57,482 nt of DNA from a virus. How positions within the stretch are numbered: the stretch's first letter is position 1; each line of letters opens with the position of its first letter. The translations under genes and the position numbers were made by a program. Positions 48,912 through 56,120 of the stretch are shown piece by piece. The notes beneath the pieces are model-generated. The model had not been told where the DNA came from. It saw nothing but the letters and a program-made list of their open reading frames with translations, and searched no databases. The stretch spans positions 1 to 57,482 of the IMG/VR virus record IMGVR_UViG_3300003690_002946; one strand, given 5' to 3'.

Positions 48912-49118
48912 ATGGCAGCACGACGCACGAGCCGCGCACGCGCCTATCCCCCTGTCCAGTCATATCGGATGCTGCGGGTATCTGTGGCTTGCTCGCTACG
49001 GGACGAATACGAGGCCGCTAACCCCGACTGGCGCGGCGCCTACTGGCCCTCGCTGGAGGCTATCAACGAACGCATACGATTGATACGCCGGGCAAAGGCA
49101 CAAGAGGCTGCCCATTGA
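48912..49118 (+). CDS. Small basic protein behind the rightward promoter
   Basis: 68 aa from ATG 48912 (GTAGGAGGGG upstream). Begins MAARRTSRARAYPPVQSYRM and ends with an alpha-helix of charged residues (LEAINERIRLIRRAKAQEAA). Probably nucleic-acid-binding; no family recognised. It is the first gene of the rightward early unit. Confidence 0.6.
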   Translation: MAARRTSRARAYPPVQSYRMLRVSVACSLRDEYEAANPDWRGAYWPSLEAINERIRLIRRAKAQEAAH

Positions 49119-49143
49119 CTCATTCTCATAACTGTGGTACGCT
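49115..49143 (+). promoter_or_regulatory. Promoter upstream of the structured leader
   Basis: TTGACT (49115-49120), 17-base spacer, TACGCT (49138-49143), overlapping the stop of the preceding gene. Start expected near 49150. Confidence 0.6.
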
Positions 49144-49201
49144 GTGCAGGCACCACTGGCGGCGGATTGAGCACCACCGCCACTGTACCGCCGAATAGAG
49201 C

Positions 49202-49299
49202 ATCCCAAGTGCATACCAGAACCTCTTTGGGGCGGCTGGCGCTGCGCTTGCTCAGGCGCAGGAGTCACTTGGGATCGCCAGCCGCGCCAAAGGGGTTTT
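49202..49299 (+). ncRNA. Structured leader RNA with pseudoknot topology
   Basis: Helix A: ATCCCAAGTG (49202-49211) pairs perfectly with CACTTGGGAT (49266-49275). Helix B: 49222-49241 pairs with 49276-49295 in 18 Watson-Crick pairs plus one G-U and one mismatch. The arms are interleaved (A, B, A', B'), an H-type pseudoknot. An inner hairpin CTGCGC/GCGCAG (49242-49247/49256-49261) lies between. Helix B is followed by TTTTG and its 3' arm contains the GGGG that would be the ribosome site of ATG 49303. So it may be an attenuator or RBS-hiding switch, or a stand-alone RNA. Confidence 0.6.
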
Positions 49300-49302
49300 G
49301 TC

Positions 49303-49551
49303 ATGGGCGATAGCTTGGACCGCGAACTAGCCCAGCAACGGGCATTGGGCCGCGAGCTACAGGGACTCCACCAGTCTCCTGAGGTTCGACTGGCTGGCCT
49401 ATACCTACGAGAGATGGGGCGCACGTGGGTCTCCCCACCACGGTCTTTACCGCAACGGCTGGAGGCGCTGCTTGCTCTCAAGAGGGGGACCACGTTCCTC
49501 ATTGCGGCCAATGCCAGCTATACCCGGAGGCTAAAGGCTCATAATGAGTGA
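49303..49551 (+). CDS. Small helical protein controlled by the structured leader
   Basis: 82 aa. Starts MGDSLDRELAQQRALGRELQ, a charged helix, then LAGLYLREMGRTWVSPPRSL and a helical end (ALLALKRGTTFLIAANASYT). The likely ribosome site is in the leader's helix B. Overlaps the helicase gene start. No family recognised. Confidence 0.6.
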   Translation: MGDSLDRELAQQRALGRELQGLHQSPEVRLAGLYLREMGRTWVSPPRSLPQRLEALLALKRGTTFLIAANASYTRRLKAHNE

Positions 49552-50854
49552 GGGACGAGCGGGTGGCTGGCCTCAAGTGCAGAAGCTAGGGGACCACTAC
49601 GTTTGGGTGTATGACGCCCGGCACATCACGGTTGACCTCTCTCGGATTGTAGAGTCGAGGTCAACCGTGATGGCCGATATGAGGATAACGTACAGCAACG
49701 GTACGTTATCCCAGGTGGTGATTTCAGAACGTGTCTCTCTTATGTCGGGGCAAGCCGTGTCGGGCGTGGCACGGCGGCTGGCTGGCCAGCTATCCCCAGT
49801 CAATGGTACCGACCCGGATGATAGGCCAGACTGGGACGGACTCCTGCTCAACATCATTGACCAGACAATCCAGGAGTGGCGAGGTTCTGGGGCAACGGTA
49901 CAACTATCCCAGGTTAACTGGCGGTCACGGCCACGGTGGGTGCTCCGCCCGTACATAGAGCACGCGGGGTCAACTATCCTATACGCGGCCGGGGGGTCAT
50001 TAAAATCCTACCTGGCGCTGGCAATGGCCCTCTCGGTGGCTACCCAGCAGAATATCGTCGGGCTGGCCAGTGAAGAGCCAATGCCCGTGCTCTACCTGGA
50101 CTGGGAGGCGGACGAGCAGACGCACTCCGAGCGGCTGGAGGCGCTGTGCCGGGGCGTGGGGTGCGTCGTACCGGACAACATCCACTACCGCCAGATGAGT
50201 CAGCCGCTCCCCGATGCGCTTGATACCGTCCACCAGGAGGCCGATAGGCTTGAGGCTGGCCTCCTGATAATAGACTCCATGATGCCTGCTCGTGGCGGCG
50301 ATGCGAACGACTCCGAGCCGAACCGTCTCGTGTTCGATGCACTCAGGGAGATCGCCCGGCCTAGCCTCATCCTGGACCATGTGAGCAAGGCCGAACTAGA
50401 GAAGGACTCGCCTACGCCCCTGGGCAGTATCTCCACCCTGAACCGCGCTCGCAACGGGTGGACGGTGATGGGCGACGATGTGGATGCCAGTCCCAGGCAT
50501 GTTCTGCTCCGGCACCGCAAGACCAATAACGGTCGGTTTGAGCCACCACAATCCTACGCTCTGCGTTTCAAGGATGGCGAGGATGGCGAGTTTGGCCCGT
50601 TCACGGAGTCGGTACGGATTGAGCCTGTCAAGCCCGAGGATGTACCAGAGTTTGGGGTCAAGCTCTCGGTGACTAGCCAGATATGGACAGAATTGCAGGG
50701 TGGTGCGCGGTCCTCGGCAACCATCATTGAAGCGCTTGACGTGGCCCCCGGTGCGGTGCGGGTGGCGTTGAGTCGGATGGTCAAGGCTGGCAAGATTGTT
50801 AACATCCGGGGCGTGTACGGTCTGGCTGCCCACCAGACGGACGCAGACCGATAA
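49544..50854 (+). CDS. RepA-like replicative helicase/AAA ATPase
   Basis: 436 aa. After an N-terminal module (GGWPQVQKLGDHYVWVYDAR; also found in the 48-aa gene at 482) comes an AAA_25/RepA-type core: Walker A-like YAAGGSLKSYLALAMA (about 147-162), VLYLDWEADEQTHSERL, LLIIDSMMPARG (Walker B, about 240), LILDHVSK and a RHRKTNNGRF region. The last 60 residues look like a winged helix (TIIEALDVAPGAVRVALSRM). It should unwind or organise DNA at the phage origin. Two perfect inverted repeats lie inside its 5' coding part. Confidence 0.8.
   Translation: MSEGRAGGWPQVQKLGDHYVWVYDARHITVDLSRIVESRSTVMADMRITYSNGTLSQVVISERVSLMSGQAVSGVARRLAGQLSPVNGTDPDDRPDWDGLLLNIIDQTIQEWRGSGATVQLSQVNWRSRPRWVLRPYIEHAGSTILYAAGGSLKSYLALAMALSVATQQNIVGLASEEPMPVLYLDWEADEQTHSERLEALCRGVGCVVPDNIHYRQMSQPLPDALDTVHQEADRLEAGLLIIDSMMPARGGDANDSEPNRLVFDALREIARPSLILDHVSKAELEKDSPTPLGSISTLNRARNGWTVMGDDVDASPRHVLLRHRKTNNGRFEPPQSYALRFKDGEDGEFGPFTESVRIEPVKPEDVPEFGVKLSVTSQIWTELQGGARSSATIIEALDVAPGAVRVALSRMVKAGKIVNIRGVYGLAAHQTDADR
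49626..49711 (+). promoter_or_regulatory. Two perfect inverted repeats inside the helicase gene
   Basis: TCACGGTTGACCTC (49626-49639) and its inverse (49657-49670), 14 bp with 17-base spacer. GGATAACGTAC (49683-49693) and GTACGTTATCC (49701-49711), 11 bp with 7-base loop. Perfect arms in coding sequence suggest a protein-binding or origin element, or RNA hairpins. Confidence 0.6.
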
Positions 50855-50859
50855 TGGTA

Positions 50860-50995
50860 GGTATTACACTTTTGTTACATCGCACAGACTGTAACACGGG
50901 CATTACGTGTAATGCCCAAAGCGGTGCGGTTCGCTGGTCCTCTCGGTTGGAACGGGTATTACTTGGTGAAACATTACATCGGCCAAACGTAACAC
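50860..50995. promoter_or_regulatory. Cluster of ATTAC/GTAAT sites in a gene gap
   Basis: The 186-base gap holds GGTATTAC at 50860 and 50955, GGCATTAC at 50899, TGTTAC-N12-GTAACA (50873-50896), and a 20-base palindrome GGGCATTACGTGTAATGCCC (50898-50917), then ACATTAC (50971) and GTAACAC (50989). Such repeated, partly palindromic sites suggest an operator array or origin-like region. No convincing gene. Confidence 0.55.
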
Positions 50996-51040
50996 ATAGG
51001 GCTGGGCTGGCCTCGCGGCGAGGCCGAAAGGGGCACGCAG

Positions 51041-51253
51041 ATGCAGTGCTTGACGGATGGGTGCGATGGAGCCGGGACGTATCTGGCACCACCACGGTAC
51101 CGGATGCGGCCACGAACGGCGGATGGGCTACGCTATTCGGTGAGGAAGCTCGTCGAACAGCGCGACCACCAGCAAGAGGGCTTGTGTGGCTGGTGCGCCA
51201 CGCTGGAAAACCGCGAGGTGGGATCAGCCGAGCGGTACAGGCAGGATCAGTAG
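51041..51253 (+). CDS. Small four-cysteine zinc-binding-like protein
   Basis: 70 aa. CLTDGC at 3-8 and CGWC at about 49-52 could bind one zinc ion. Between them is a basic stretch (APPRYRMRPRTADGLRYSVR). Weak AAGGGG upstream. Ends directly before the next gene. No family recognised. Confidence 0.6.
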   Translation: MQCLTDGCDGAGTYLAPPRYRMRPRTADGLRYSVRKLVEQRDHQQEGLCGWCATLENREVGSAERYRQDQ

Positions 51254-51517
51254 GTGCCACTCTTCCGCATGGCATATCTGGTCCCAGCGCCGGAGCTATG
51301 GGTGCGTTGGCGGCTGCCATTCTATGAGGTGCCGCTACGGTGGCACCTTCCCGACCCGGCAACGGTGAGTCTGTGGGCGACTGAGGCGCTATGCCATCAT
51401 CCTGAGGTGGTGATGCCCGCTCTGAGGCGGACGGTGCTGGAGCGCGATGTGGATGTGAGCACCACCCCACCTCGCGGCGAGCGATGCCAACGGTGCCAGA
51501 AGAGAGGGCCGGAGTGA
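51254..51517 (+). CDS. Small aromatic-rich hypothetical protein
   Basis: 87 aa from GTG 51254. The N-terminus is Trp/Pro-rich (YLVPAPELWVRWRLPFYEVP), the end has CQRCQKRG. One CTCGCGGCGAG copy at 51471. Overlaps the methyltransferase start by one base. No family recognised. Confidence 0.5.
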   Translation: MPLFRMAYLVPAPELWVRWRLPFYEVPLRWHLPDPATVSLWATEALCHHPEVVMPALRRTVLERDVDVSTTPPRGERCQRCQKRGPE

Positions 51518-52974
51518 TGGCGGAGCAGCAGATTGTGCCGGGCCACGTGCTGGCAGGGCTGGCAAAGCTTGCCCCTGGGTCGGTTCACGCCACGTGCTTT
51601 AGCCCACCCTACTATGGCTTGAGGGCGTATTCCACGACGCCGCAGCTTTGGGGAGGTGATGGCTCATGTGCCGAGCACGTCTGGGGACCGGAGCAGGTGG
51701 TGCAGTTGCGGAGCAATGATGACGAGGATGAGGCGCACGGGAGCACGCTACAGGGGGCACCCCGCAAGGGCCGCATCACCAGCCTGAACCAGGGGGCCTG
51801 GTGCCAGCGCTGCGGGGCATGGCTGGGCGAGCTAGGATCGGAGCCGACGCTGGCCCAGTATCTCGCCAACATGGTCGGGATCATGCGGGCGGTGCGCCGG
51901 GTGCTGCGGCCCGATGGGGTGGCGTTCGTCAATATCGCGGACTCGATGTCCAGCGGCGGGCCTACAGTGTCATCCAACCGCCGGCCGCTTGATCCATCGC
52001 GGGGCGGCCGTGCGTTCGGTGATCCATCGCGGGGTCGTGGTGCGGTCCCAGACATCCCTGCCAAGAACCTCCTGCTGGTGCCTCAGCGCCTCGTCATCGC
52101 GTTCCAGGACGATGGCTGGATCGTTCGCAGCGACATCATCTTGACCAAAAATGCGCCCATGCCCGGCAGCCAGCGGGACCGCCCCACGACGGCCTATGAG
52201 CACCTGCTGATGCTGACGCGGCAGCCGCATTACTGGTTTGACTTAGATGCAGTGAGGGAGCCACACAAGCGGCTCTGGGACGAAACCAATGGGGGAAGCT
52301 GGGCACATGCTGTTCGTGAGGATCACCCGTCGGGTAGCAGTGCGCTGTCGCACCGAGGCGGCTACCCGCTGCCCAACCCCGGCGGCCGCACACCGCACGA
52401 TTGGATGCCCTGGGAGCACCGGGGCAGCGACTACGCCCACTGCCTCGGCTGCGACGCCTATTATGCTGGCCGGCACCAGGTCAACCGTATCCCGCTGGTC
52501 GAGGGCGACGATGGCCGCAAGCTGAGGAAGTGCCCGAGTTGTGGGGAGGCGGACCAGTGGGCCGACCACTACGCAGCCTTCCCCGAGTTCATTCCCCGGT
52601 TTGCGATCAACGCGGCCTGTCCGGACAAGACGTGCCCGGAGTGTGGTGCGGGTTGGGTTCGGGAGGTGGAGAAAACCAGCGATGTTGGGCGTCCGAGGGG
52701 CATTGATCCGTCCCAGTATCGCGCTCACGGGGGGCCGCAGCAGGGACGAATAATCACGTCGAGGCACACCATCGGCTGGCGGCCTGGCTGCGACCACCCG
52801 CACGACGAGGCCGACACGGTGCCTGGCACGGTGCTCGATCCGTTCGTTGGCAGCGGCACGACCCTGCTGGTGGCCCGCGAGATGGGGCGCAACGCTATCG
52901 GCCTAGAGCTATCCGAGTCATACGTCCGGCTGGCCGAGCGCCGGCTGGGGCTGGCAGCGGTGCCGCTCCTGTGA
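51517..52974 (+). CDS. DNA methyltransferase, N4-cytosine/N6-adenine type
   Basis: 485 aa from ATG 51517 (TGATG overlap). Catalytic motif IV is SPPYYGL at 29-35 (SPPY favours N4-cytosine enzymes), and the SAM-binding motif I is near the end: VLDPFVGSGTTLLVAREMGR at about 438-457, so motif order is the beta/N4 arrangement. The middle contains extra zinc-ribbon-like cysteines (CLGCDAYY, CPSCGEADQW, CPDKTCPECGAGW), unusual for this family and possibly a DNA-recognition insert. No restriction partner is next to it. It probably protects phage DNA or has a regulatory role. Confidence 0.85.
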   Translation: MAEQQIVPGHVLAGLAKLAPGSVHATCFSPPYYGLRAYSTTPQLWGGDGSCAEHVWGPEQVVQLRSNDDEDEAHGSTLQGAPRKGRITSLNQGAWCQRCGAWLGELGSEPTLAQYLANMVGIMRAVRRVLRPDGVAFVNIADSMSSGGPTVSSNRRPLDPSRGGRAFGDPSRGRGAVPDIPAKNLLLVPQRLVIAFQDDGWIVRSDIILTKNAPMPGSQRDRPTTAYEHLLMLTRQPHYWFDLDAVREPHKRLWDETNGGSWAHAVREDHPSGSSALSHRGGYPLPNPGGRTPHDWMPWEHRGSDYAHCLGCDAYYAGRHQVNRIPLVEGDDGRKLRKCPSCGEADQWADHYAAFPEFIPRFAINAACPDKTCPECGAGWVREVEKTSDVGRPRGIDPSQYRAHGGPQQGRIITSRHTIGWRPGCDHPHDEADTVPGTVLDPFVGSGTTLLVAREMGRNAIGLELSESYVRLAERRLGLAAVPLL

Positions 52975-53186
52975 CGATCACCTGCCCGATCTGCGAGCAG
53001 CCAGCCCAGCCCTATGACGAGACGCTGGCGCCGCTCATGGACACATCAATGGGGGTGTGGCAATGCGTGCCGTGTAACCTGGGTTGGGTGCCTATCCGGG
53101 CTATCTGGAACGGGAAGCAGGGCTGGGTAGCTGTGCGGTCTCCTGTCGTCCGGGACAAAGATGGGCAGATCAGGATGGAGTTTTAA
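52971..53186 (+). CDS. Small zinc-ribbon protein
   Basis: 71 aa, GTG start in GTGA overlap. CPICEQ at 5-8 and CVPCNLGWVPI at about 32-35 form two CxxC knuckles. C-terminal beta strands. Possibly linked to the methyltransferase, whose gene it overlaps. No family named. Confidence 0.65.
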   Translation: MTITCPICEQPAQPYDETLAPLMDTSMGVWQCVPCNLGWVPIRAIWNGKQGWVAVRSPVVRDKDGQIRMEF

Positions 53187-53187
53187 C

Positions 53188-53412
53188 ATGGTTGAAGTAC
53201 CACCCGGCAAGGTTATCTCGTGGGAGTATGACCGCGATGCGGGGATCATGCGGGAGTCGGTGGATGGAAAGCAGGTTGCGGAGCGGCCAATGACTGCCAA
53301 CGAATGGCGCAGTGCCGACTGGCTGGAGCGGCTTCGGCGCCACGAACCGGGGAGAGAGCGGCGAACCGCATGGCAACGGTGTATCGCGTGGATGCAGCGG
53401 CGAACAACATAA
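53188..53412 (+). CDS. Small charged hypothetical protein
   Basis: 74 aa from ATG 53188. N-terminal beta part (VEVPPGKVISWEYDRDAG) then a basic helical part (ADWLERLRRHEPGRERRTAW). No family recognised. Confidence 0.5.
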   Translation: MVEVPPGKVISWEYDRDAGIMRESVDGKQVAERPMTANEWRSADWLERLRRHEPGRERRTAWQRCIAWMQRRTT

Positions 53413-53430
53413 AGGGGGGAGGTGTGCAGC

Positions 53431-53706
53431 ATGGGCATACGGGTGCCACTGGTCAAGGCTGTGGTGGATGCACAGGAGGCGATGCAGACGCAGACCGCGT
53501 CAATGGCTATCGCTATGGGCCGCACGGGGATTGCCGGGGGAACAATCAAAGTAGAGTATAGCTGGACGGGTTCGGACTCTGACCTACTCTACATTACAGA
53601 TATTCTGGTAGGGCTGGTGGAGCACAAGAGGCTCGCCGTGTTGGCGAAAGAGGAAAAACAACGGTTTAACGCATCGGGCCGGGGAGGGAGGAAACGACGT
53701 GAATAG
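53431..53706 (+). CDS. Small hypothetical protein with basic tail
   Basis: 91 aa from ATG 53431, GGGAGG about ten bases upstream; GTG 53422 is an alternative. Helix then beta (KVEYSWTGSDSDLLYITDIL), ending RFNASGRGGRKRRE. No family recognised. Confidence 0.5.
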   Translation: MGIRVPLVKAVVDAQEAMQTQTASMAIAMGRTGIAGGTIKVEYSWTGSDSDLLYITDILVGLVEHKRLAVLAKEEKQRFNASGRGGRKRRE

Positions 53707-53893
53707 GAAGGGGATTGAGCGGCTGGCGAACGCGGTGTTGAAGCGTGCGGTTCGTGATGGAGAGAGAGAATGGTTAGAAACGAACGACTGGGCGGGTTTC
53801 TGGGTGAGCGCGGCGGGATACGATACAGAGTGCCTGCGCCAGCGGGTTCGGGAACGGTGGGCACAGATGGTGTGCGCGGCCCACCCACGGTGA
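53699..53893 (+). CDS. Small helical protein
   Basis: 64 aa, GTG 53699, GGGAGG upstream, 8-base overlap with the previous gene. Charged helix (RLANAVLKRAVRDGEREWLE) and aromatic centre (NDWAGFWVSAAGY). No family recognised. Confidence 0.5.
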   Translation: MNRKGIERLANAVLKRAVRDGEREWLETNDWAGFWVSAAGYDTECLRQRVRERWAQMVCAAHPR

Positions 53894-53979
53894 TGCAAGA
53901 CTGGCCGTGGGCCCTCATGCTGGTCATCCTACTCCCCGTGCTGGCCGCTGTGGGGTTGACGGTGCTGGTGATGCTATGA
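53893..53979 (+). CDS. 28-aa membrane peptide
   Basis: ATG 53893 in a TGATG overlap, TGA overlapping the next ATG. A single hydrophobic helix (MLVILLPVLAAVGLTVLVML) with the start MQDWPWAL. Overlaps at both ends make it a plausible gene. Confidence 0.6.
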   Translation: MQDWPWALMLVILLPVLAAVGLTVLVML

Positions 53980-54329
53980 CCGCATTCCACCGGGGGTCAC
54001 TCGCCGCGAGTGACCCTGAGGAAGAGCTTGCGTTCCAGATGCACGTGGCCGGGGTGCCAGAACCGCAGCGCCAGCACCAGGGTATCCCCGGTCGTCGGTT
54101 TCGGTTTGATTTCGCCTGGCCAGAGCAGAAGGTATCAATAGAAGTGCATGGTGGCATCTGGGTGGGTGGCCGCCATGTCACGGGTGGTGGGATCACGACA
54201 GACTGTGAGAAAGCCAGCCTCGCCGCGATTGAAGGCTGGCTCTACCTGGTAGCCACCAGCGAGCAGGTTGCCAGTGGTCAAGCCTTGCTATGGGTGGAAG
54301 CCGCTCTGAAGGTAAGAGGGCTGGAGTGA
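53976..54329 (+). CDS. PD-(D/E)XK-like nuclease, DUF559/VSR type
   Basis: 117 aa. RFRFDFAWPEQKVSIEVHGG at about 41-60 carries the D...ExK-like pair (Asp 45, Glu 56), then VTGGGITTDCEKASLAAIEG, close to the DUF559/VSR nuclease layout. Likely a small phage nuclease, perhaps in recombination or DNA repair with the annealing protein. ATGA and GTGA overlaps with neighbours. Confidence 0.7.
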   Translation: MTAFHRGSLAASDPEEELAFQMHVAGVPEPQRQHQGIPGRRFRFDFAWPEQKVSIEVHGGIWVGGRHVTGGGITTDCEKASLAAIEGWLYLVATSEQVASGQALLWVEAALKVRGLE

Positions 54330-54679
54330 GGCCATACCAGAAGACCGAGCAGATGGGCCGTGCCGAGGGGTCGAAAAAACAAAAGCTCCGGGCTGGCCAG
54401 AAACATCACACGGGCGTTGCAGGCGTGTGCCGACGATGCGGCTTGCGGGACGCAACCGACCGCCACCACATCACGGGCCGGGTCGGGCCAGAGAGTGAGA
54501 ACCCGGAGAACCTGATTGTTTTGTGCAGACCTTGCCACACGGAAATCCATGCTGGTGGTGACGTGGGGGTACATCGTGATGCTACCTGCCCACGACAGAC
54601 GTGTGGGCTGCCACTGTATCGGGATAGCTCGGCCTCCTGGCGGTGCGCCCACGGCCACTATTTCCAGGAGGAAGAATGA
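54326..54679 (+). CDS. HNH endonuclease
   Basis: 117 aa from GTG 54326. CxxC at 35 and 38, DRHHITG (His 47, 48), ENPENLIVLCRPCHTEIH with Asn about 62, second CxxC at 67 and 70, and the last His: all signatures of the HNH fold. Basic N-terminus. In phages such enzymes may act in packaging or as homing nucleases; here it stands with a DUF559-like nuclease. Confidence 0.85.
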   Translation: MRPYQKTEQMGRAEGSKKQKLRAGQKHHTGVAGVCRRCGLRDATDRHHITGRVGPESENPENLIVLCRPCHTEIHAGGDVGVHRDATCPRQTCGLPLYRDSSASWRCAHGHYFQEEE

Positions 54680-55389
54680 CCGCAGCAATTGCAGTCCGGG
54701 ACGGACGGACACAGATTAACATCCCTGGCGAGGTAGTCGCGGCTGGCTGGCTGCCTCCATCGGTCCCGTTGACGTGGGAGGATTGGCTGGCCACGTTGAC
54801 ATTCGCCCGGCGCCTGGATTCGTCGTTGAAGTGGGTGCTGGGGGATTTAATGCTCTACGGCGATGGATTGTTTGGCGAGAACCATATACAGGCAGTGGAT
54901 GGGCTATCAGCCGCAACGCTCATGGAGGTGGTGCGGGTGGCTGGATCATACGAGCACGACGAGCGGTTTGCCGAGCTATCCTTTGAGCACCACAGGGAGG
55001 TGGCGCATTTCCCGCGCGTAGAGCGGGCAGCGCTGCTGCTGGCCGCATCCACTGGCGAGCAGTCACGCGCGGTTCTGAGGCAAGAAGCGCACCCGGTTGC
55101 CGACCGTCTCGGACTCCCTCGTCGTGGTCCTGGCCCGGTGCGGCACGTGGCTCCAGCGGTAGAGACTCAAGCTCTTGAGGCCAATGTGGTGGCGGCGACT
55201 CGCGGCGAGGCACGGCTGGAAGCGTTGGCTGCATGGTGCCATGCTGCATGGTCCCGACGTCTGGGGGAGGTCGGTGTCTGGCGGCGCACAATGGGGTTGC
55301 CCTACGCAGACCTTCCCAGCGCCGAACGGGACGCAGCACGTGGGGAGGCGGCGCAGATACTCGCGGCGCTGGAGGGGCTGGGGGAATGA
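54676..55389 (+). CDS. LmbU/plasmid-type DNA-binding-like regulator
   Basis: 237 aa from ATG 54676 (ATGA overlap). The middle VLGDLMLYGDGLFGENHIQA, LSAATLMEVVRVAGSYEHDE, LSFEHHREVAHFPR matches, from memory, a helical domain of plasmid and LmbU-like regulators ('LGDWLLYGE...LS..TL.N...V...LSFSHHREVA'). It then has a long, less regular helical tail. Probably a replication or transcription regulator. It has one copy of CTCGCGGCGAG at 55199. Confidence 0.6.
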   Translation: MTAAIAVRDGRTQINIPGEVVAAGWLPPSVPLTWEDWLATLTFARRLDSSLKWVLGDLMLYGDGLFGENHIQAVDGLSAATLMEVVRVAGSYEHDERFAELSFEHHREVAHFPRVERAALLLAASTGEQSRAVLRQEAHPVADRLGLPRRGPGPVRHVAPAVETQALEANVVAATRGEARLEALAAWCHAAWSRRLGEVGVWRRTMGLPYADLPSAERDAARGEAAQILAALEGLGE

Positions 55390-55583
55390 TTGAAGAATTG
55401 AAGGACGGTCGTTACACGGTAGAGAGTGCATCCCGGCCGGGGGAGTACCACATGATCGAACGGGTGGCTGGCCGGGTGGTATGTTCGTGCGAAAGCTATT
55501 GGTTTCGTGATGGCCCAGCAGGAAAGCCGTGCAAGCACATGAAAGCCTTGGGGGAGTGGCTGGTGCTGCGGCGTGTGGGCTAG
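55386..55583 (+). CDS. Small SWIM zinc-finger protein
   Basis: 65 aa from ATG 55386 (ATGA overlap). VVCSCESYWFRDGPAGKPCK-H gives the CxC...CxH arrangement of SWIM zinc fingers, which bind DNA or proteins. N-terminal beta strands (DGRYTVESASRPGEYHMIER) fit the family. Last gene before a terminator. Confidence 0.75.
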   Translation: MIEELKDGRYTVESASRPGEYHMIERVAGRVVCSCESYWFRDGPAGKPCKHMKALGEWLVLRRVG

Positions 55584-55592
55584 AACGCAAAA

Positions 55593-55618
55593 CTCCCCCG
55601 GCATTGACGCCGGGGGAG
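55593..55618. terminator. Hairpin between converging units
   Basis: CTCCCCCGGC / GCCGGGGGAG with loop ATTGAC, between the stop at 55583 and the converging leftward gene ending at 55630. A two-way terminator by position; no T tract. Confidence 0.65.
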
Positions 55619-55629
55619 GTGGTCCTCGT

Positions 55630-55824
55630 CTAGGTTCGCGGCGGCTTGTAGCCCAGTGGCCGCCCCCACGGTCGGTGCGCCACGGCTGCGAGGTCTGCCG
55701 GGTCAATCATGTACTCCCTCCCCAGCCGGGTGGCTTTGAGCCGTCCGGCCACTATCAGCTGCACCACCCGACGCGCGGTCACTCCCAGTAGCTGGCCAGC
55801 CTCAGATGTATTGAGTATGTTCAT
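55630..55824 (-). CDS. Excisionase-like HTH protein
   Basis: 64 aa. LNTSEAGQLLGVTARRVVQL-IVAGRLKATRLGREYMID is the winged-helix MerR/excise-type domain used by excisionases and small regulators; HTH at 6-30. Ends in a Pro/Arg tail. No integrase is in the window, so regulator is more likely than excisionase. Overlaps the next upstream gene (ATGA). Confidence 0.8.
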   Translation of the reverse strand: MNILNTSEAGQLLGVTARRVVQLIVAGRLKATRLGREYMIDPADLAAVAHRPWGRPLGYKPPRT

Positions 55825-56120
55825 GCGCTCTCCTCATCGGCGTGCATCAGCCAGGACCATATGCCATCATCCACCGACCACGCATCGCCCCAGTCTGCGT
55901 CTGCTCCCCAAGCCACCCCCATGCGGGCAGCGTCGGGCAGGTACAGCGCATCGGCCGTCTCAGCCGCCACCTCCCCGCTTGCGTCTCGTATGGTCACGGT
56001 ATACGCCTCAGGGTGGTCAAGCCCCAGAATCTTGTGTGTGAGTGCCTCCTCCCTCAGGTCCGTGGCCGCGATTTTGTCAAGCTCGATCTGCTCGTAGCGA
56101 TACGTGGTTGCGATAGTCAT
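55821..56120 (-). CDS. Acidic hypothetical protein
   Basis: 99 aa from ATG 56120 (AAAGGAGATACACC). Rich in Asp, Trp and Ala at the C-terminus (MGVAWGADADWGDAWSVDDG, WSWLMHADEESA), with a basic, helical N-terminus. DNA-mimic-like acidity is only an observation. No family recognised. Confidence 0.6.
   Translation of the reverse strand: MTIATTYRYEQIELDKIAATDLREEALTHKILGLDHPEAYTVTIRDASGEVAAETADALYLPDAARMGVAWGADADWGDAWSVDDGIWSWLMHADEESA

Noticed and set aside
50854-51327. Open frame of 157 codons across the ATTAC array and two small genes
   Set aside because: Peptide looks non-natural and a better Cys-bearing gene at 51041 occupies part of it in another frame.
55630-55824. Excisionase implying lysogeny
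   Set aside because: No integrase, attachment site or cI-like repressor was seen, and small MerR-like HTH proteins are often regulators.
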